NCBI RefSeq assembly: GCF_009296165.1
Contig: NZ_VUAZ01000030.1
Coordinates: 1-51,476, forward strand
Reading direction: 5' to 3'
From: Pseudomonas kitaguniensis
GTDB taxonomy: Bacteria; Pseudomonadota; Gammaproteobacteria; Pseudomonadales; Pseudomonadaceae
Length of the DNA stretch: 51,476 nucleotides
This document shows positions 26,442-35,373 of the stretch, one piece after another. The stretch's first letter is position 1; each line of letters opens with the position of its first letter. The position numbers and the translations under genes are program-made. The notes beneath the pieces were generated by a model, which saw only the letters and a list, made by a program, of their open reading frames with translations, searched no databases and had not been told where the DNA came from.

Positions 26442-26466
26442 ATGCCGAATCGGCATGGCTTTTTTT
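26442..26466 (+). terminator. Orphan plus-strand terminator
   Basis: ATGCCGA-A-TCGGCAT (stem about 5-7 bp) followed by GGC and seven T residues. No plus-strand gene precedes it; the nearest upstream gene, gltP, runs the other way. Confidence 0.55.
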
Positions 26467-26913
26467 GTAAATAACTGGCCGAGCGGTCAGTTCAAATACG
26501 CCATTTAGCAAGGCGAATAGGCCGTCAACCTGCCAAGACAGGCTCGCTCAGAGAAGGTGGACGAAGTGAAGTCACCCGCAATAAACCCGGGCAATCGCCG
26601 AACGTGGCGTCTCACCGCACCGACGATTCGAGAAAAATTTTCTCGATAGAAGGTCGATTAGACACACCAAGTAATGATTGGGAGGACGTAAAAAAGGAAA
26701 TACCCGCTATGGGCGGCATACGTGACGGGTTATCAGAGCGATAAGCCCGTCGCAAGTTCAGCAAGCTTGAGGACTTGTGAACTTGCGTCACAGCTTTACA
26801 CCTGACCCAGCCCTTGCGCAGGTACTCCCTGTACCCGTAGGTCACGCCGATCTCGATTGATCAGAGCAACCCGGCCCCCTGGTCATGCAGCGCCCATGGC
26901 GAGCGATGCAGAC

Positions 26914-26939
26914 AGAAAGAAGCACAGTGGCTTCTTTCT
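26914..26939 (-). terminator. Hairpin terminator downstream of ivy
   Basis: AGAAAGAAGC and GCTTCTTTCT form a perfect 10-bp stem with a 6-base loop, 42 bases beyond the ivy stop. Its 3' arm on the minus strand is T-rich, so it is a plausible terminator. Confidence 0.5.
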
Positions 26940-26981
26940 ATGGACGAAGGCTGCGTCTTCGACTGTTACGTCAGACGAAAC

Positions 26982-27449
26982 CTAGTACCAATTCGGGTCT
27001 TTCTTGAGCTGTTCCATCAGCAGTTTTTGCATGCCTGGGTCCGGCTTACCGATAAATCGGTAATCGGCGTGCCGCGTTGGGGACTTGTCCGCCGGCAAAC
27101 CTGCCGGGACTTCCACCAACATGGCGTAGGCATCTTCCTTGTCGAAGCTGAATGCAACGATCAGACGCTTGTGCAGGCAACTGTCCGCTGTTTCGCAGAG
27201 CGGCCCGACCAAGTACTTGTCGCCACCTTCCTCTACGGCATTCATTTGCTCGGCGGAACCTGAAAGATTCATCACCCATTCAGGCAAGCGCTCTTCTTTC
27301 TTCACCACACTTTGCCAGGTTTCGCGGTACTGCTTGTCCGCGCCGAGCAATTGGTTGGCCCGTGATTGGCCGTCATTGGCGGCCATCACCAAGCCGCTGC
27401 CGCCCAAGAGCAGGGCAACAGCAATGGCCTTAAGAGGAAGAGACTTCAT
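26982..27449 (-). CDS. Ivy family C-type lysozyme inhibitor
   Basis: A 155-residue periplasmic protein with a signal peptide (cleavage about residue 23, after MAA). The body has the Ivy fold features: WVMNLSG, PLCETADSCLHKRLIVAFSFDKEDAYAML (the Cys-bounded loop that inserts into lysozyme), and FIGKPDPGMQKLL. Inhibits host-type lysozyme and may limit cell-wall damage by the cell's own lytic transglycosylases. ATG at 27447-27449, three bases after the DUF1328 stop, so the two genes probably form one operon. Confidence 0.82.
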   Translation of the reverse strand: MKSLPLKAIAVALLLGGSGLVMAANDGQSRANQLLGADKQYRETWQSVVKKEERLPEWVMNLSGSAEQMNAVEEGGDKYLVGPLCETADSCLHKRLIVAFSFDKEDAYAMLVEVPAGLPADKSPTRHADYRFIGKPDPGMQKLLMEQLKKDPNWY

Positions 27450-27451
27450 GT

Positions 27452-27613
27452 TCAACGACCGCGACGGCCAAAGAAGAACGAAGCGATGAACATCACCAGG
27501 AAGACCACAAACAGAATTTTTGCGATACCCGTAGCGGTGCCCGCGATACCACCGAAGCCCAGGACTGCAGCCACAATGGCGATGATCAGAAATGTGATTG
27601 CCCAACTCAGCAT
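27452..27613 (-). CDS. DUF1328 (YtjA) family small membrane protein
   Basis: A 53-residue protein starting [20 protein letters not shown], with two hydrophobic helices (about residues 2-23 and 31-48) and a GRRGR tail. This matches the DUF1328/YtjA family of stress-linked inner-membrane mini-proteins. ATG at 27611-27613 follows AAGGAG at good spacing. It is too short for most ORF thresholds. It precedes ivy, and both may be envelope-stress genes. Confidence 0.85.
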   Translation of the reverse strand: MLSWAITFLIIAIVAAVLGFGGIAGTATGIAKILFVVFLVMFIASFFFGRRGR

Positions 27614-27702
27614 GGTGAATCTCCTTAAAGTTTATGAAAGTAACAGCGGTAATTCCGTTCAGCCGCCGAGACCAGCGACCCTTTGTTGCCTGGAAGTGTT
27701 GC

Positions 27703-27993
27703 CTAGAAGACCCAACGCTCTTGAGTCGGCAATTCGCCCAGGGTGGAATCCTGGTCAGCCACTCTCAATTGCGGGGCAGTCACATCGGCAGTAGCGCTGC
27801 CAACGGAACGAAAATGTTTCTGTGTCATGACCGGACGTTCAAATTGTGCGGTTTGCTGCTGACTCTCCTGCCAGTGTTGCAACTGCTGGCCAGCAATCAG
27901 CGTGACCATCAACGCCAGGCTGGCAAACAGACCTTGCTGCAAGCGCAGTGGCGATACGTGCAATTGGCTGAAGCTGAGGCTTTGGCGAGTCAT
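27703..27993 (-). CDS. Small membrane protein of unknown function
   Basis: A 96-residue protein starting MTRQSLSFSQLHVSPLRLQ. A single hydrophobic helix (about residues 21-36, GLFASLALMVTLIAGQQLQ) is followed by a Gln-rich, polar periplasmic part. ATG at 27991-27993 has GGGAG about nine bases upstream; an upstream Met at 28011 is less likely. It is transcribed towards the DUF1328-ivy pair and away from algB. I do not recognise a family. Confidence 0.6.
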   Translation of the reverse strand: MTRQSLSFSQLHVSPLRLQQGLFASLALMVTLIAGQQLQHWQESQQQTAQFERPVMTQKHFRSVGSATADVTAPQLRVADQDSTLGELPTQERWVF

Positions 27994-28396
27994 GCTGCAT
28001 TTCTCCCGCATTCTGATTATTCGTTCATGACACTGTTGAGAGGGATATTGCAGAGCGCATGCCAGGTTTTTTACAAAATAAAACACAGCAAAATCAGATA
28101 CTTACGAATTAAACACCCACGATGAGCCCAGCATCCTGCACGATGGCCCTGTCCAGGCCGTGCGAAATGCACGATGGTCACTGCGCAGACCAAGGGATCA
28201 AAAGCGCTTGGCGAGTTGCCCAAGGGAAAAGAACCGGCGAAAAACCGGTAAAACGCCTTAAAAAGGTGCGTTTGTAGGAGAGGGCGCAGATACCTGCGCG
28301 AAGAAGCCTTTTATCAATCAGAATAAACCATGCAACTTGCCCGATTATTCCGGGACTAAGCACCATCACTACTCACAGTTAAGGAGCGCGGGACAC
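27994..28396. promoter_or_regulatory. Divergent region between the small membrane protein gene and algB
   Basis: No gene. It holds three CACGATG copies (28118-28124, 28139-28145, 28170-28176), an ACCGG/CCGGT dyad (28233-28249) and a hairpin GCGCAG-ATAC-CTGCGC (28284-28299). The AAGGAG site of algB is at 28381-28386. I see no clear consensus promoter. Confidence 0.4.
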
Positions 28397-29743
28397 ATGG
28401 AATCAGCCAAGGAACTTCAAGGCCGCATTCTTTTAGTGGATGACGAATCCGCGATCCTTCGCACCTTCCGTTATTGCCTGGAAGACGAGGGCTACACCGT
28501 AGCCACCGCCAACAGCGCCGCCCAAGCTGACGCATTGATGCAGCGCCAGGTGTTTGACCTGTGCTTCCTGGACTTGCGCCTGGGCGAAGACAACGGCCTG
28601 GATGTATTGGCCCAAATGCGCATTCAGGCGCCGTGGATGCGCGTGGTGATCGTGACCGCGCATTCCGCCGTGGACACCGCAGTCGACGCGATCCAGGCGG
28701 GCGCTGCCGACTACCTGGTTAAACCTTGCAGCCCCGACCAATTGCGCCTGGCCACTGCCAAACAGTTGGAAGTGCGCCAGCTTTCGGCGCGCCTGGAAGC
28801 GCTGGAAGGCGCGGTGCGCCAATCCAAAGACGGCCTCGACTCCCACAGCCCGGCCATGATGGTGGTGCTGGAAACCGCACGCCAAGTCGCCAGCACCGAC
28901 GCCAACATCTTGATTCTTGGCGAGTCCGGTACAGGTAAAGGTGAACTGGCGCGGGCGATTCACGGGTGGAGCAAACGCTCGAAAAAATCCTGCGTGACCA
29001 TCAACTGCCCGTCGCTGACGGCAGAGCTGATGGAAAGTGAGTTGTTCGGCCACAGCCGCGGCGCTTTCACCGGGGCCAGCGAAAGCACCTTGGGCCGAGT
29101 CAACCAGGCGGATGGCGGTACGCTGTTTCTCGACGAGATCGGCGACTTCCCCCTCACGTTGCAACCCAAGTTGCTGCGTTTCATCCAGGACAAAGAATAC
29201 GAGCGCGTCGGCGACCCGGTGACTCGGCGTGCCGATGTGCGCATTCTGGCGGCGACCAACCTGAACCTGGAAGACATGGTGCGCGAAGGCCGCTTCCGGG
29301 AGGACTTGCTGTACCGTCTCAACGTTATTACTTTGCACTTGCCGCCTTTGCGCGAGCGCAGTGAGGACATCCTGACCCTGGCAGACCGGTTCCTGGCGCG
29401 TTTCGTCAAGGAATACGCCCGACCCGCTCGCGGTTTCAGCGATGACGCACGTGAAGCCCTGCTCAATTATCGATGGCCGGGCAATATTCGTGAGCTGCGC
29501 AACGTGGTTGAGCGGGCCAGCATTATCTGCCCACAGGAAAAAGTCGAAATCAGCCACCTCGGGATGGCCGAGCAACCGACCAACAACGCCCCACGTATCG
29601 GCGCAGCGCTGAGCCTGGACGAGCTGGAGAAAGCCCATATCGGCGCCGTACTTGCCACCAGCGACACCCTGGACCAAGCGGCCCGGACCCTCGGCATCGA
29701 CGCGTCGACCCTGTACCGCAAACGCAAACAGTACAATTTGTGA
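28397..29743 (+). CDS. algB: NtrC-family response regulator AlgB
   Basis: A 448-residue regulator with a receiver domain (phosphoacceptor D59 in CFLDLRLG), an AAA+ sigma-54 activator domain (Walker A GESGTGKG at 175-182, GAFTGA at 222-227, Walker B TLFLDEIGD) and a C-terminal Fis-type helix-turn-helix (LDQAARTLGIDASTLYRKRKQY). Length and order match AlgB of P. aeruginosa, which controls alginate and virulence genes. ATG 28397 follows AAGGAG. Followed after 10 bases by its sensor kinase gene. Confidence 0.95.
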   Translation: MESAKELQGRILLVDDESAILRTFRYCLEDEGYTVATANSAAQADALMQRQVFDLCFLDLRLGEDNGLDVLAQMRIQAPWMRVVIVTAHSAVDTAVDAIQAGAADYLVKPCSPDQLRLATAKQLEVRQLSARLEALEGAVRQSKDGLDSHSPAMMVVLETARQVASTDANILILGESGTGKGELARAIHGWSKRSKKSCVTINCPSLTAELMESELFGHSRGAFTGASESTLGRVNQADGGTLFLDEIGDFPLTLQPKLLRFIQDKEYERVGDPVTRRADVRILAATNLNLEDMVREGRFREDLLYRLNVITLHLPPLRERSEDILTLADRFLARFVKEYARPARGFSDDAREALLNYRWPGNIRELRNVVERASIICPQEKVEISHLGMAEQPTNNAPRIGAALSLDELEKAHIGAVLATSDTLDQAARTLGIDASTLYRKRKQYNL

Positions 29744-29753
29744 GCTGTACCCT

Positions 29754-31541
29754 ATGAAGCTAGCGATGAAACTGCGCACTCGGTTGTTCTTGAGTATCTC
29801 AGCGCTGATCACCGTCGCCCTGCTGGGCCTGATTCTCGGCCTCGTCAGCGTTATGCAAATGGCGAAAAGCCAGGAGTCGCTGATCCGCAGCAACTTTATC
29901 ACCCTGGACTTGGGCCTGAAGTTGCGCCAGACCCTCGGGGACCAGTTGATCCTGATGCTGGAGGAAAAACCCGACCCCGAGGCGCTGCAAAGCTCGAAAC
30001 AGGAATACTTCGCCTTGCTCGATGAAGGCGTCGCGCATGAACAGCAAGACGGCAGAATCAATGGGTTCAGCCAGGCTCGCGTCGATTACCTGAATTTTCT
30101 CAAGGCATTCGACGAAGCCCAACAAAGCTCCATGGCGGCCAATAAAAACCAAAAGCTGACCCAAAGCTTCAATGCATTGCGCAATGGCCTGATCGCCGAA
30201 CACAAACGCGCCCTGGAAAACATCAACACCAGCGAACACAAATCCCGTGACCGTGCGCTGTTGATTGCCGGCCTGCTGGGGCTGGTTGGTTTGGCGGTGT
30301 TGCTGATCGGTTTTGTCACCGCACACGGCATCGCTCGGCGTTTTGGTGCGCCGATAGAAGCCTTGGCCAAAGCGGCAGACAAGATCGGGCAGGGCGATTT
30401 TGAAGTGACCCTGCCGATCTCATCGGCAGCGGAAATGAATCAGCTGACCCGCCGCTTCGGCATGATGGCCGAAGCGTTGCGCCAGCATCAGGCAACCAAC
30501 GTCGATGAGTTACTGGCGGGCCAGCAGCGCCTACAAGCGGTACTCGATAGCATCGACGATGGCCTGTTGATGATCGATCGCCAAGGCCGCCTGGAACACC
30601 TTAACCCGGTAGCACAGCGCCAGTTAGGCTGGGACGAGGCACGTTTGGGCCAGGGTTTGGGTGAAGCCCTGGGTCGCCCGGAAATGGACGAACAACTGCA
30701 ACTGGTGCTGCGCGGCGGCAACCTTGAGCTCGCACCGGAAGACCTGGAAGTGGAAGTCGAAGGCGAATTGCGCCTGCTGACCTACAGCCTGACGCCGGTG
30801 AGCCATACGCAAGGGCATATCCTCGGTGCAGTAATGGTGCTGCATGATGTTACCGAGCAGCGCGCGTTCGAACGGGTGCGCAGCGAATTCGTGTTGCGCG
30901 CCTCACACGAGTTGCGCACGCCCGTGACCGGCATGCACATGGCCTTCGGCTTGTTCCGCGAGCGGGCCAAATTCCCCGCAGACTCTCGTGAAGCAGACCT
31001 GCTGGATACGGTTAATGAAGAAATGCAGCGTCTGATGCAACTGATCAACGACCTGCTGAACTTTTCACGCTACCAGAATGGCCTGCAAAAACTCACGCTC
31101 GGCCCCTGTGATGTCGCCGACCTGCTGGCGCATGCACGTGCCCGATTTGTGGAGCCGGCGAATGCGCAGAGCGTCGAGCTGCTGGTGGAGGCCCAATCTG
31201 ACTTGCCGAGTTTGCATGCCGATCAAGCTCAACTCGAGCGCGTGCTCGACAACCTGTTGGGCAACGCTTTGCGACATACCGCCGAGGGCGGGCACATTCG
31301 CCTGCAGGCGCGCCGGCATGGCGAGCGCGTGATTATCAGCGTTGAGGACAATGGCGAAGGTATTGCCTACGGGCAGCAAGGGCGGATCTTTGAACCCTTT
31401 GTGCAAGTGGGCCGCAAAAAAGGCGGCGCCGGCCTGGGCCTGGCGCTGTGCAAAGAGATTGTGCAATTGCATGGCGGCCGCATGGGCGTGTATTCGCGGC
31501 CGGGGCAAGGTACGCAGTTCTACATGGCGTTGCCGTTGTAA
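29754..31541 (+). CDS. kinB: Sensor histidine kinase KinB
   Basis: A 595-residue inner-membrane kinase, the same length as KinB of P. aeruginosa. It has two membrane helices (about 12-36 and 168-190) flanking a periplasmic helical sensor domain, a HAMP domain (about 192-245), a PAS domain (about 255-365), the dimerisation domain with phosphoacceptor H385 in RASHELRTP, and an ATPase domain (N box NLLGNALRHT, G1 VEDNGEGI, G2 GGAGLGLALC). It phosphorylates and dephosphorylates AlgB. ATG 29754 chosen because homologues begin there. Ends three bases from the converging ampDh2 gene. Confidence 0.95.
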   Translation: MKLAMKLRTRLFLSISALITVALLGLILGLVSVMQMAKSQESLIRSNFITLDLGLKLRQTLGDQLILMLEEKPDPEALQSSKQEYFALLDEGVAHEQQDGRINGFSQARVDYLNFLKAFDEAQQSSMAANKNQKLTQSFNALRNGLIAEHKRALENINTSEHKSRDRALLIAGLLGLVGLAVLLIGFVTAHGIARRFGAPIEALAKAADKIGQGDFEVTLPISSAAEMNQLTRRFGMMAEALRQHQATNVDELLAGQQRLQAVLDSIDDGLLMIDRQGRLEHLNPVAQRQLGWDEARLGQGLGEALGRPEMDEQLQLVLRGGNLELAPEDLEVEVEGELRLLTYSLTPVSHTQGHILGAVMVLHDVTEQRAFERVRSEFVLRASHELRTPVTGMHMAFGLFRERAKFPADSREADLLDTVNEEMQRLMQLINDLLNFSRYQNGLQKLTLGPCDVADLLAHARARFVEPANAQSVELLVEAQSDLPSLHADQAQLERVLDNLLGNALRHTAEGGHIRLQARRHGERVIISVEDNGEGIAYGQQGRIFEPFVQVGRKKGGAGLGLALCKEIVQLHGGRMGVYSRPGQGTQFYMALPL

Positions 31542-31544
31542 GTA

Positions 31545-32321
31545 TCAGCGACGGTTTAACGCGCTCAGTATCGCGGCACTCTCCGCATCCGGCGTGCCAT
31601 CAAACAGTGATGGGCGAAAGTGCATCTGGAACGCTGCGATTACGTGCCGCGTGGCGACATCAAGCTCACCCGTCTGCGGTGTCTGGTAGCCCAGGCGCGC
31701 CAACTCTTCCTGGAACCAGGTGACGCTCGGCAGCACAACGCTGTACTGCGCCCGCAATTGAGCGACGGCCTGCGCGTCAGGCCAAACGCCTAAACCTTCA
31801 GCGGCCAAACGCTTCCACGGGAACAACGGGCCAGGGTCGAGCTTGCGCAGCGGCGCGATGTCGCTATGGCCGATGATGTTCTTGGGTTCGATACCATTGC
31901 GCTTGATGATGTCCTTGAGCAACACCACCAGTGACTGTACCTGCGCCTCGGAATACGGATACCAGACACGGCCCGTCGGCGTGTCGCTGTACCCTGGGTT
32001 GACGATTTCGATGCCAATGGAACTGGAGTTGAGCCAGGTGCGCCCCATCCATTCGCTTTCCCCTGCGTGCCAGGCGCGCTGGCTCTCATCCACCAGCTTG
32101 TAAATGGTGCCTGAGCCGTCGTCGCCGATCAGGTAATGGCTGCTGACCTGACCGTGGGTCAACAGTGCCAGCGAGCGCTCAAGATTGGTCGAGGTGTAAT
32201 GCACCACAACAAACTGCACGCGGTTGTCGTGGTTCACTGAAGGGTGGCGGGTGTCCAGGCGCGGGCCGCTGGCGCAGCCGGCGAGCAGGACGAATACGAA
32301 GGCGAGGTACAAGGATTTCAT
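31545..32321 (-). CDS. ampDh2: N-acetylmuramoyl-L-alanine amidase AmpDh2 (lipoprotein)
   Basis: A 258-residue zinc amidase of the amidase_2 (AmpD) family. The N-terminus MKSLYLAFVFVLLAGCASG is a lipobox signal with Cys16. Zinc and catalytic features are VVVHYTS (first His), the GIEIVNPG segment with a catalytic Glu, and IIGHSDIAPLRKLDPGP (second His and the Asp). The C-terminal part (about 190-258) is a peptidoglycan-binding-like helical domain. It removes stem peptides from murein at the outer membrane and feeds cell-wall recycling. Position next to kinB matches AmpDh2. An upstream ATG at 32333 is possible but gives a less natural signal. Confidence 0.9.
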   Translation of the reverse strand: MKSLYLAFVFVLLAGCASGPRLDTRHPSVNHDNRVQFVVVHYTSTNLERSLALLTHGQVSSHYLIGDDGSGTIYKLVDESQRAWHAGESEWMGRTWLNSSSIGIEIVNPGYSDTPTGRVWYPYSEAQVQSLVVLLKDIIKRNGIEPKNIIGHSDIAPLRKLDPGPLFPWKRLAAEGLGVWPDAQAVAQLRAQYSVVLPSVTWFQEELARLGYQTPQTGELDVATRHVIAAFQMHFRPSLFDGTPDAESAAILSALNRR

Positions 32322-32409
32322 GGCGGAAGACATTACGCTGAAGACGATAATGCAACAGTGTAACGTACCGATTGAGGCGCGGCGTTCAAATTACAAAATA
32401 GAACATTTT

Positions 32410-34488
32410 TTACGCCGCGTGCACTTGGTTACGCCCCGCCGCCTTGGCACGATACAACGCCTCATCGGCGCGCTTGAGCGCCAAGTCACTGCGCTCACCC
32501 GGCTGAAACTGCGCCACGCCCATGCACACTGTGATGGTTACCCGCTCGCCCTTGAAGTGAAACGGGCACGCCTCGATGGCCGCGCGCAGCACTTCACCCA
32601 CGTCCAGGGCATCCGCCAACGCTGAGTCAGGCATCAGCAACACAAACTCTTCACCGCCGAAACGCGCGATAAAGTCGGTAGTGCGCAGACGCTCGCGCAG
32701 CACATTGGCGATGATCTTGAGTACCTTGTCGCCCGCCAGGTGGCCATAGTTATCGTTAATACGCTTGAAGTGGTCGAGGTCCAGCATCGCCAACGACAGG
32801 TTACTGCCACGCTGATGCCAGCTGTTGACCTCATGGTCGAGACGCTCGCTCCAGGCCGCACGGTTAGGCAACCCGGTGAGCGGATCGATCAAGGCCTTCT
32901 GGCGCTGTACTTCCAAATGCTCGCGATAGCCCTGAGCTTCCTGCTCCATGCTCGACACCCGCTCGGCCAGGCTTTTCAAGCGCGCCGCCACTTCTTGCTC
33001 GCGCTGGTCACGCTGCTGCTGGTGTTGGTCCATGGTGCCAAGCAGGCCTTCAAGGTGGCTTTCCAACACCTGCTTGAGGCTGCCCAGGTCAGCCGCTTCC
33101 TGCACACTGCTTTGCAGGCCATCGACCTGTTCACGAATTTGCGTGTCCAGCTCACGCGCTGCGGAGCGGCTGTCGGCGTGGCCATCGCTGGCCACCTGCA
33201 AATGGCCCTGGAATGCCTCAAGGCGCTCATTGAGCTGCTTGAGGTAGGCCTCGAACTCATGCTGGCCGCTGTCGGTAATCGCCAGCATCAGCACCGCCAG
33301 GTCATCAAGAATCGGCAGCAATTCGTACCAGTTCAAGCCATTGGCCAGGCGCTCGCGCATTGACTCTGCCTGGGGCAGATGGTGCTCGGGCAGCGACAAA
33401 TCTTCCAGCAGCCCAAGCAACGTACTCTCGATGTGCTTGGCGACCGAGCTATAGGACGGTTCTGGCGAGTCGGGCAACGCGTAGAGGCCATCCGACTGTT
33501 GCTGATCAAGGTCAAGCTCAGCGTCTTCGAGTACGGGCGGCAGTGACAGGCTGCCGATGGCGGTTTGATCCGGCGTCGCAACCTGAGCCTCTGGCGCTTC
33601 GATAAAGGCGGCGAGGGCGCTTTCGGGAGCGTCTTCCTCAACCGCTGGCTCAAGCGTCTTGGGCTCGGAGGCCTCAACAGGCGTGGTGATGGGCTGGGCT
33701 GAAGCTGGCGCCTCGAAGACAAACGACTCGCCGGCGACTTCTGCCGCGCTGGCTGGCGCAACAGGCGTAACAGGCTCGGCCGGCGCGGCGGCCGGTGTCG
33801 GCGGCACGGGCGCGAAGGCACGCAAGGCGTTTGTCAGTTCTTCAGATTGCGCGGGCTGTTCAGGCTCAGGTGCCGGTTGGGGCGCCGCGGGCTTCGGCGC
33901 CGCTGGCTCAGGCACAGGCTGCGGCGTGGCTTCGAGCACCTGCGTGTCGCTTGGGACATCCTTTGAACCAAAAAGACGCTGCAGCAAACCCGGGCCGGAG
34001 CGCGCGGGTTCGCCCTCCGGCTCCAGGTTATTCAACGCCTGCTCCTGCAAGCTGCTCAGCTCACTGAGCAGCAGCGGGATTTCCCGCGCCTGACCGACTC
34101 GGCCATCGAGCTGCTTGGCAAAGGCCTTCAGCGGGCGGGCCACTTCACGCGGCAGTGGCAACTTCTGCAACTGCGCGACCAAGGCGGTGAGGGCGGTGCT
34201 GGTCTGGTCAACTCGGGTTTCGCGGCGCTGCTCCGAGTCGAGCACGGCTTTTTCCAGGCGTGGCAGCAGCGCGGCGAGGGCGGCGTCCATGTCGTCTGTG
34301 CGCACCACGTCGCGCATTTCCTTCATGCACTGGTCAACGGCGCGGTCGGTCCCTTCCGCGGCGAGCGTGCTGCGCACCAACCCTCGGCGCAGCAGGTCGA
34401 GGCGGGCAGCCCAGCGGCGCTCGAGCTTGTCTTGCTGCTCAACGCTTTTCAGGTATTTCTCTTTCCAGCGCTGGGCGTCGTCGCTCAT
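32410..34488 (-). CDS. dgcH: Diguanylate cyclase with GGDEF domain
   Basis: A 692-residue protein. The C-terminal GGDEF domain (about 530-692) has an intact GGEEF active site (611-615), preceded at the normal distance by an RTTD product-inhibition site (602-605), so it should make cyclic di-GMP and be feedback-inhibited. Ahead of it is a long coiled-coil (about 400-525) and a Pro/Ala/Glu-rich linker (about 185-320). No membrane segment is visible, so it is cytosolic. Its order after ampDh2 matches the P. aeruginosa DgcH locus. The start overlaps the stop of the preceding EEP gene (if its frame is restored) as ATGA. Confidence 0.88.
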   Translation of the reverse strand: MSDDAQRWKEKYLKSVEQQDKLERRWAARLDLLRRGLVRSTLAAEGTDRAVDQCMKEMRDVVRTDDMDAALAALLPRLEKAVLDSEQRRETRVDQTSTALTALVAQLQKLPLPREVARPLKAFAKQLDGRVGQAREIPLLLSELSSLQEQALNNLEPEGEPARSGPGLLQRLFGSKDVPSDTQVLEATPQPVPEPAAPKPAAPQPAPEPEQPAQSEELTNALRAFAPVPPTPAAAPAEPVTPVAPASAAEVAGESFVFEAPASAQPITTPVEASEPKTLEPAVEEDAPESALAAFIEAPEAQVATPDQTAIGSLSLPPVLEDAELDLDQQQSDGLYALPDSPEPSYSSVAKHIESTLLGLLEDLSLPEHHLPQAESMRERLANGLNWYELLPILDDLAVLMLAITDSGQHEFEAYLKQLNERLEAFQGHLQVASDGHADSRSAARELDTQIREQVDGLQSSVQEAADLGSLKQVLESHLEGLLGTMDQHQQQRDQREQEVAARLKSLAERVSSMEQEAQGYREHLEVQRQKALIDPLTGLPNRAAWSERLDHEVNSWHQRGSNLSLAMLDLDHFKRINDNYGHLAGDKVLKIIANVLRERLRTTDFIARFGGEEFVLLMPDSALADALDVGEVLRAAIEACPFHFKGERVTITVCMGVAQFQPGERSDLALKRADEALYRAKAAGRNQVHAA

Positions 34489-35362
34489 GCAAGGGGTCCG
34501 CGAGGGCCTGGGCTCAACGCGGGTAATGCATCAGCCGTAAGCGAACCCGGCAGACGAATCTCTACCGCGACCGGCAGGTGATCGGAAATGGGCTGCGCCA
34601 GCACCTGCACGCTTTCAAGCGTGAGAGTGGGGCTGAGCAGGATATGGTCCAGACAGCGCTGCGGGCGCAGCTGGGAAAAGTGGCTTCGACTTGCGGCGCG
34701 AGTAAACCGAGGTCGCGCAACGGGGAATTCTGCAACAGGTCGTTGGCATGGGTGTTCATGTCACCCATCAACACCTGATGTTTATAGTTGCCAATCAATT
34801 CACGCACGTAGGCAAGCTGCAGGTTGCGCGTCTTACCCCCGAGCGCCAGGTGCATCATGACGACCACCAAGGCTTCCGGGCCTTCGCCGAAACGCACGAG
34901 AATAGCCCCGCGCCCCTTGGGGCCGGGTAACGGGTGATCTTCGATGGCGGTCGGCTTCAAGCGGCTGAGCACACCATTGCTGTGCTGCGCCAGGCGCCCG
35001 AGGTTGCGATTGAGTTGCTGATACCAGTACGGGAACGCTCCGAGGTGCGCCAGGTGTTCCACCTGGTTGACGTAACCGGAGCGCATGCTGCCGCCGTCGG
35101 CTTCCTGCAAGGCGACCAGGTCGAAGTCGTTCAGCAGGTTGCCGATTTTCTGCAGGTTACCGGCCCGCCCGTTATGAGGCAGCAAGTGCTGCCAGCCACG
35201 GGTGAGGTAGTGCCGGTACTTCTCGGTACTGATACCTACCTGGATATTGAAGCTGAGCAGGCGCAAACGGCTGTCTGCCGGCAGGCCTGTGGATTCCAGA
35301 TGATGTTCATTGACCTGCGGGTCATGCAGGCCAACAACGCGTTCAGTACCCCAGCGGCGCAT
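34485..35362 (-). pseudogene. Endonuclease/exonuclease/phosphatase family gene, one-base frameshift near the 3' end
   Basis: The EEP fold is clear: LLSFNIQVG, the ALQEADGG metal-site Glu, VMMHLALGGKTRN, and LMGDMNTHAND. After ATFPS the frame as written loses similarity. Restoring one base near 34667 (GGCGCCAGCTGG on plus) gives ATFPSWRPQRCLDHILLSP with the family DHILLS and later ISDHLPVAVEI, ending at 34485 so that TGA overlaps the dgcH start. That makes a 292-residue protein. ATG 35360-35362 follows AAGGGGG. Function is probably phosphodiesterase or nuclease activity on an unknown substrate. Whether the change is real or an error is open. Confidence 0.82.
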
Positions 35363-35373
35363 GGCGAGCCCCC

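Larger units (their letters stand above)
26252..26981. other. 730-base gene-free stretch with many palindromes
   Basis: No convincing gene; a 77-codon minus frame (26612-26845) resembles nothing. It holds: a plus-strand terminator-like palindrome with a T7 tract (26442-26466); an 18-base dyad at 26474-26491; a 19-base A/T palindrome (26628-26646); two adjacent hairpins (26724-26751, 26751-26787); and a 10-bp hairpin (26914-26939) that probably ends the ivy transcript. The gltP promoter should be in its left part. The density of dyads suggests structured RNA or regulatory sites, or decayed genes. Confidence 0.5.

Noticed and set aside
26612..26845. 77-codon minus frame in the gltP-ivy gap
   Set aside because: No ribosome-binding site of note and no recognisable family; it crosses the hairpins.
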